Part shown: positions 62,789 to 64,000 of the stretch, one piece after another
How the letters are laid out: every line of letters starts with the position of its first letter
Numbering within the stretch: the first letter of the stretch is position 1
Assembly: GCA_900542465.1 (NCBI GenBank)
Contig: UQNS01000005.1
Location: forward strand, 57,755 to 121,754
DNA: 64,000 nucleotides
Direction: 5' to 3'
From: an uncultured Eubacteriales bacterium
Lineage (GTDB): Bacteria > Bacillota > Clostridia > Lachnospirales > Lachnospiraceae
Made by a program: the position numbers and the translations under genes
The notes under the pieces: model-generated
Seen by the model: the letters and a program-made list of their open reading frames with translations, nothing else
Told to the model about the DNA's origin: nothing
The model's database searches: none

Positions 62789-63730
62789 ATGAAGAAACAT
62801 AGAAAATATAAAAAGATAATAATGGTTTTTACAATAATCTTGTTTATAGTGTGTGTTGCGGTAATTGGACTATATAAAACAGGAATTTATCGTTTTGATT
62901 TTTTTAAGGATGTTTATAAAAAAATCGATTTTCAACTGAGTACAAATGAGCTTAACATTCCGCAGGATGCTCTTTCATTTTCTGTTTATGATATTGAACA
63001 GGGTGAATATCTATTTTACGAGGGCGATAGCCAATTGCCTACAGTAGCAAGTTTGGCAAAACTATTTGTCATTGACTATGCTTTGACAAAAGTTGACTTG
63101 GAAGATGTTATTGAAGTAAATCAAGAGGTATTGGATCTTGTGCCGGCTGGGTCATCTTTAGCAAATCTAAAAGTTGGGGAGTACACAGTAAAAGAAATAA
63201 TGGAAGCTATGCTTGTTCCTTCGGGAAACGATGCTGCCTATTCATTGGCATATTATATTGCTAAAAGTGAATTAGGAGAGGGCTATACAGCAACGGAATA
63301 TATTAATTATTTTATGACAGAGCTAAGTGAGTATTTAATTGAAGAAGGCTATTCTAAAACAAATTTGTATAATGATCCGAGCGGGGCATCTATGTCAGCC
63401 GATACACATTTGGATGATATTAATCGTGTAGCCTTGAAGCTTTATAATTATGATTTTGTTAAAGAATGTGTAGGGAAAAGCACTTTCTCAATTCAAACTC
63501 CACAAGGTGAATTTACTTGGAAAAATACCAATAAGTTTTTAGATAAAAAGTCACCGTACTATAATGAAAATGTAAAAGGAATAAAAACAGGAACTATGGC
63601 ATCTTCCTATAATATTGTTGTTCTTTATGAAAAAGATGGCAAGGAATATTTGATTACCTGCTTGGCATCATTATCAGATGAAGGAAGATATAAAGCAGTG
63701 CAGTCCGCTATAAATACAATTATTAAATGA
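62789..63730 (+). CDS. D-alanyl-D-alanine carboxypeptidase-like serine hydrolase (S11)
   Basis: 313 aa with an N-terminal membrane span (about residues 10-30) as anchor. All three active-site motifs of low-molecular-weight PBPs are visible: SLAK in VASLAKLFVIDYA (about 88-91), SGN in LVPSGNDAAYSLAYY, and KTG in GIKTGTM. It trims the terminal D-Ala of stem peptides outside the membrane. No cleavable signal or C-terminal amphipathic anchor as in typical DacA. Lying next to the ABC/two-component cassette, it may help in envelope-drug tolerance (inference). Weak ribosome site (GTGAAAG). Confidence 0.85.
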   Translation: MKKHRKYKKIIMVFTIILFIVCVAVIGLYKTGIYRFDFFKDVYKKIDFQLSTNELNIPQDALSFSVYDIEQGEYLFYEGDSQLPTVASLAKLFVIDYALTKVDLEDVIEVNQEVLDLVPAGSSLANLKVGEYTVKEIMEAMLVPSGNDAAYSLAYYIAKSELGEGYTATEYINYFMTELSEYLIEEGYSKTNLYNDPSGASMSADTHLDDINRVALKLYNYDFVKECVGKSTFSIQTPQGEFTWKNTNKFLDKKSPYYNENVKGIKTGTMASSYNIVVLYEKDGKEYLITCLASLSDEGRYKAVQSAINTIIK

Positions 63731-64000
63731 TGTCGAAATATCTTTTAATTAAAGCGTTAAAGTGTCGTGGACAAGATAAAGATTAGTTTGGTGAAACAAC
63801 ACAAGTTGAGAGTGTCGTATTGATGACAAGAGTTGCACCCAGTAAGTAAATAAAGTATAGAAAATAAAGGCTTATTCGTAGTCTATCGTTAAAAGGTATC
63901 GGTGGGCTGGAATAAGCCTTGTTTTTTGGACTATAAAATAGGTGTGTGGAAACTTATCGACAGTAAAAGGTCGACAAGACAGAATGGATATTTGCAAAAA
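63731..64000 (+). other. Right-end non-coding stretch
   Basis: No gene recognised in the last 270 bases apart from the terminator at 63867-63927. The final ~40 bases contain GTCGAC and a TCGACAGTAAAAGGTCGACA repeat-like stretch; nothing more can be said without the flanking DNA. Confidence 0.4.
63867..63927 (+). terminator. Terminator after the carboxypeptidase-like gene
   Basis: AAGGCTTATTC / GAATAAGCCTT stem with a long (about 32-base) loop and a T-run. The stem is perfect; the loop is larger than usual. Confidence 0.7.

Noticed and set aside
63930..64000. Possible recombination site near GTCGAC repeats at the right edge
   Set aside because: Too short and at the window edge; no gene or matching partner site is visible.

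Overview
The window looks like a chromosomal segment of a low- to mid-GC Gram-positive anaerobe of the Clostridia, most likely a Lachnospiraceae (Butyrivibrio-like) bacterium. Reasons: strong AGGAGG ribosome sites, an infC-rpmI-rplT operon with a Firmicute-type attenuated leader and an ATT start for infC, AddAB rather than RecBCD, SepF, a HrcA/CIRCE heat-shock site, and a single-chain PurL. The family assignment is an inference from gene content.

Region 1 (1-51.5 kb) is mostly conserved core. It runs: elongation peptidoglycan synthesis (end of a class B PBP, RodA); a HlyD-like protein, YggS and SepF; AroB, LspA, RluD and a cytidylate-kinase-like protein; convergent LepB; tRNA-Thr(CGU); a HAD phosphatase and PyrE; VanZ-like and M29 peptidase genes; the purine block purE-purM-purN-purD with hisS; a MoxR ATPase / DUF2201-VWA / LRR trio; addB-addA; prfC; purL; icd; infC-rpmI-rplT; and clpB under a CIRCE element. 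At 42.4-50.3 kb lies a surface-glycopolymer (teichoic-acid-like) locus: an ABC exporter pair and an acyltransferase on the + strand face a CDP-glycerol transferase-like enzyme, an NAD-dependent epimerase and a TarI/IspD-like cytidylyltransferase on the - strand. An IS3-family element sits between the two convergent halves, apparently inside the loop of their shared hairpin. A lipoprotein gene closes this part.

Region 2 (51.5-64 kb) is an accessory patchwork full of broken genes. It holds a 56-bp perfect palindrome; an ABC ATPase pseudogene with a lipoprotein-like front end; a SAM methyltransferase; comM cut off in mid-domain; a SymE-like toxin remnant; a doubly mutated DUF6678-like gene; two XRE regulators; and a frameshifted small membrane protein. 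Amid this debris sits one intact cassette: a two-component system divergent from an ABC exporter (ATPase, two permeases, a small membrane protein) of the lantibiotic/peptide-immunity type. Four AAGGT repeats spaced exactly 11 bp lie between the two arms and are the likely response-regulator operator. A fragment of a large serine recombinase follows, then a D,D-carboxypeptidase-like gene with its own promoter. Together this suggests a decayed mobile element that carried a cell-envelope defence module.

I found no CRISPR array, rRNA, replication origin or clearly new defence system. The most notable items are the IS3 insertion into a hairpin loop, the 11-bp operator array, the chimeric ABC pseudogene beside a perfect palindrome, and the truncation of comM.
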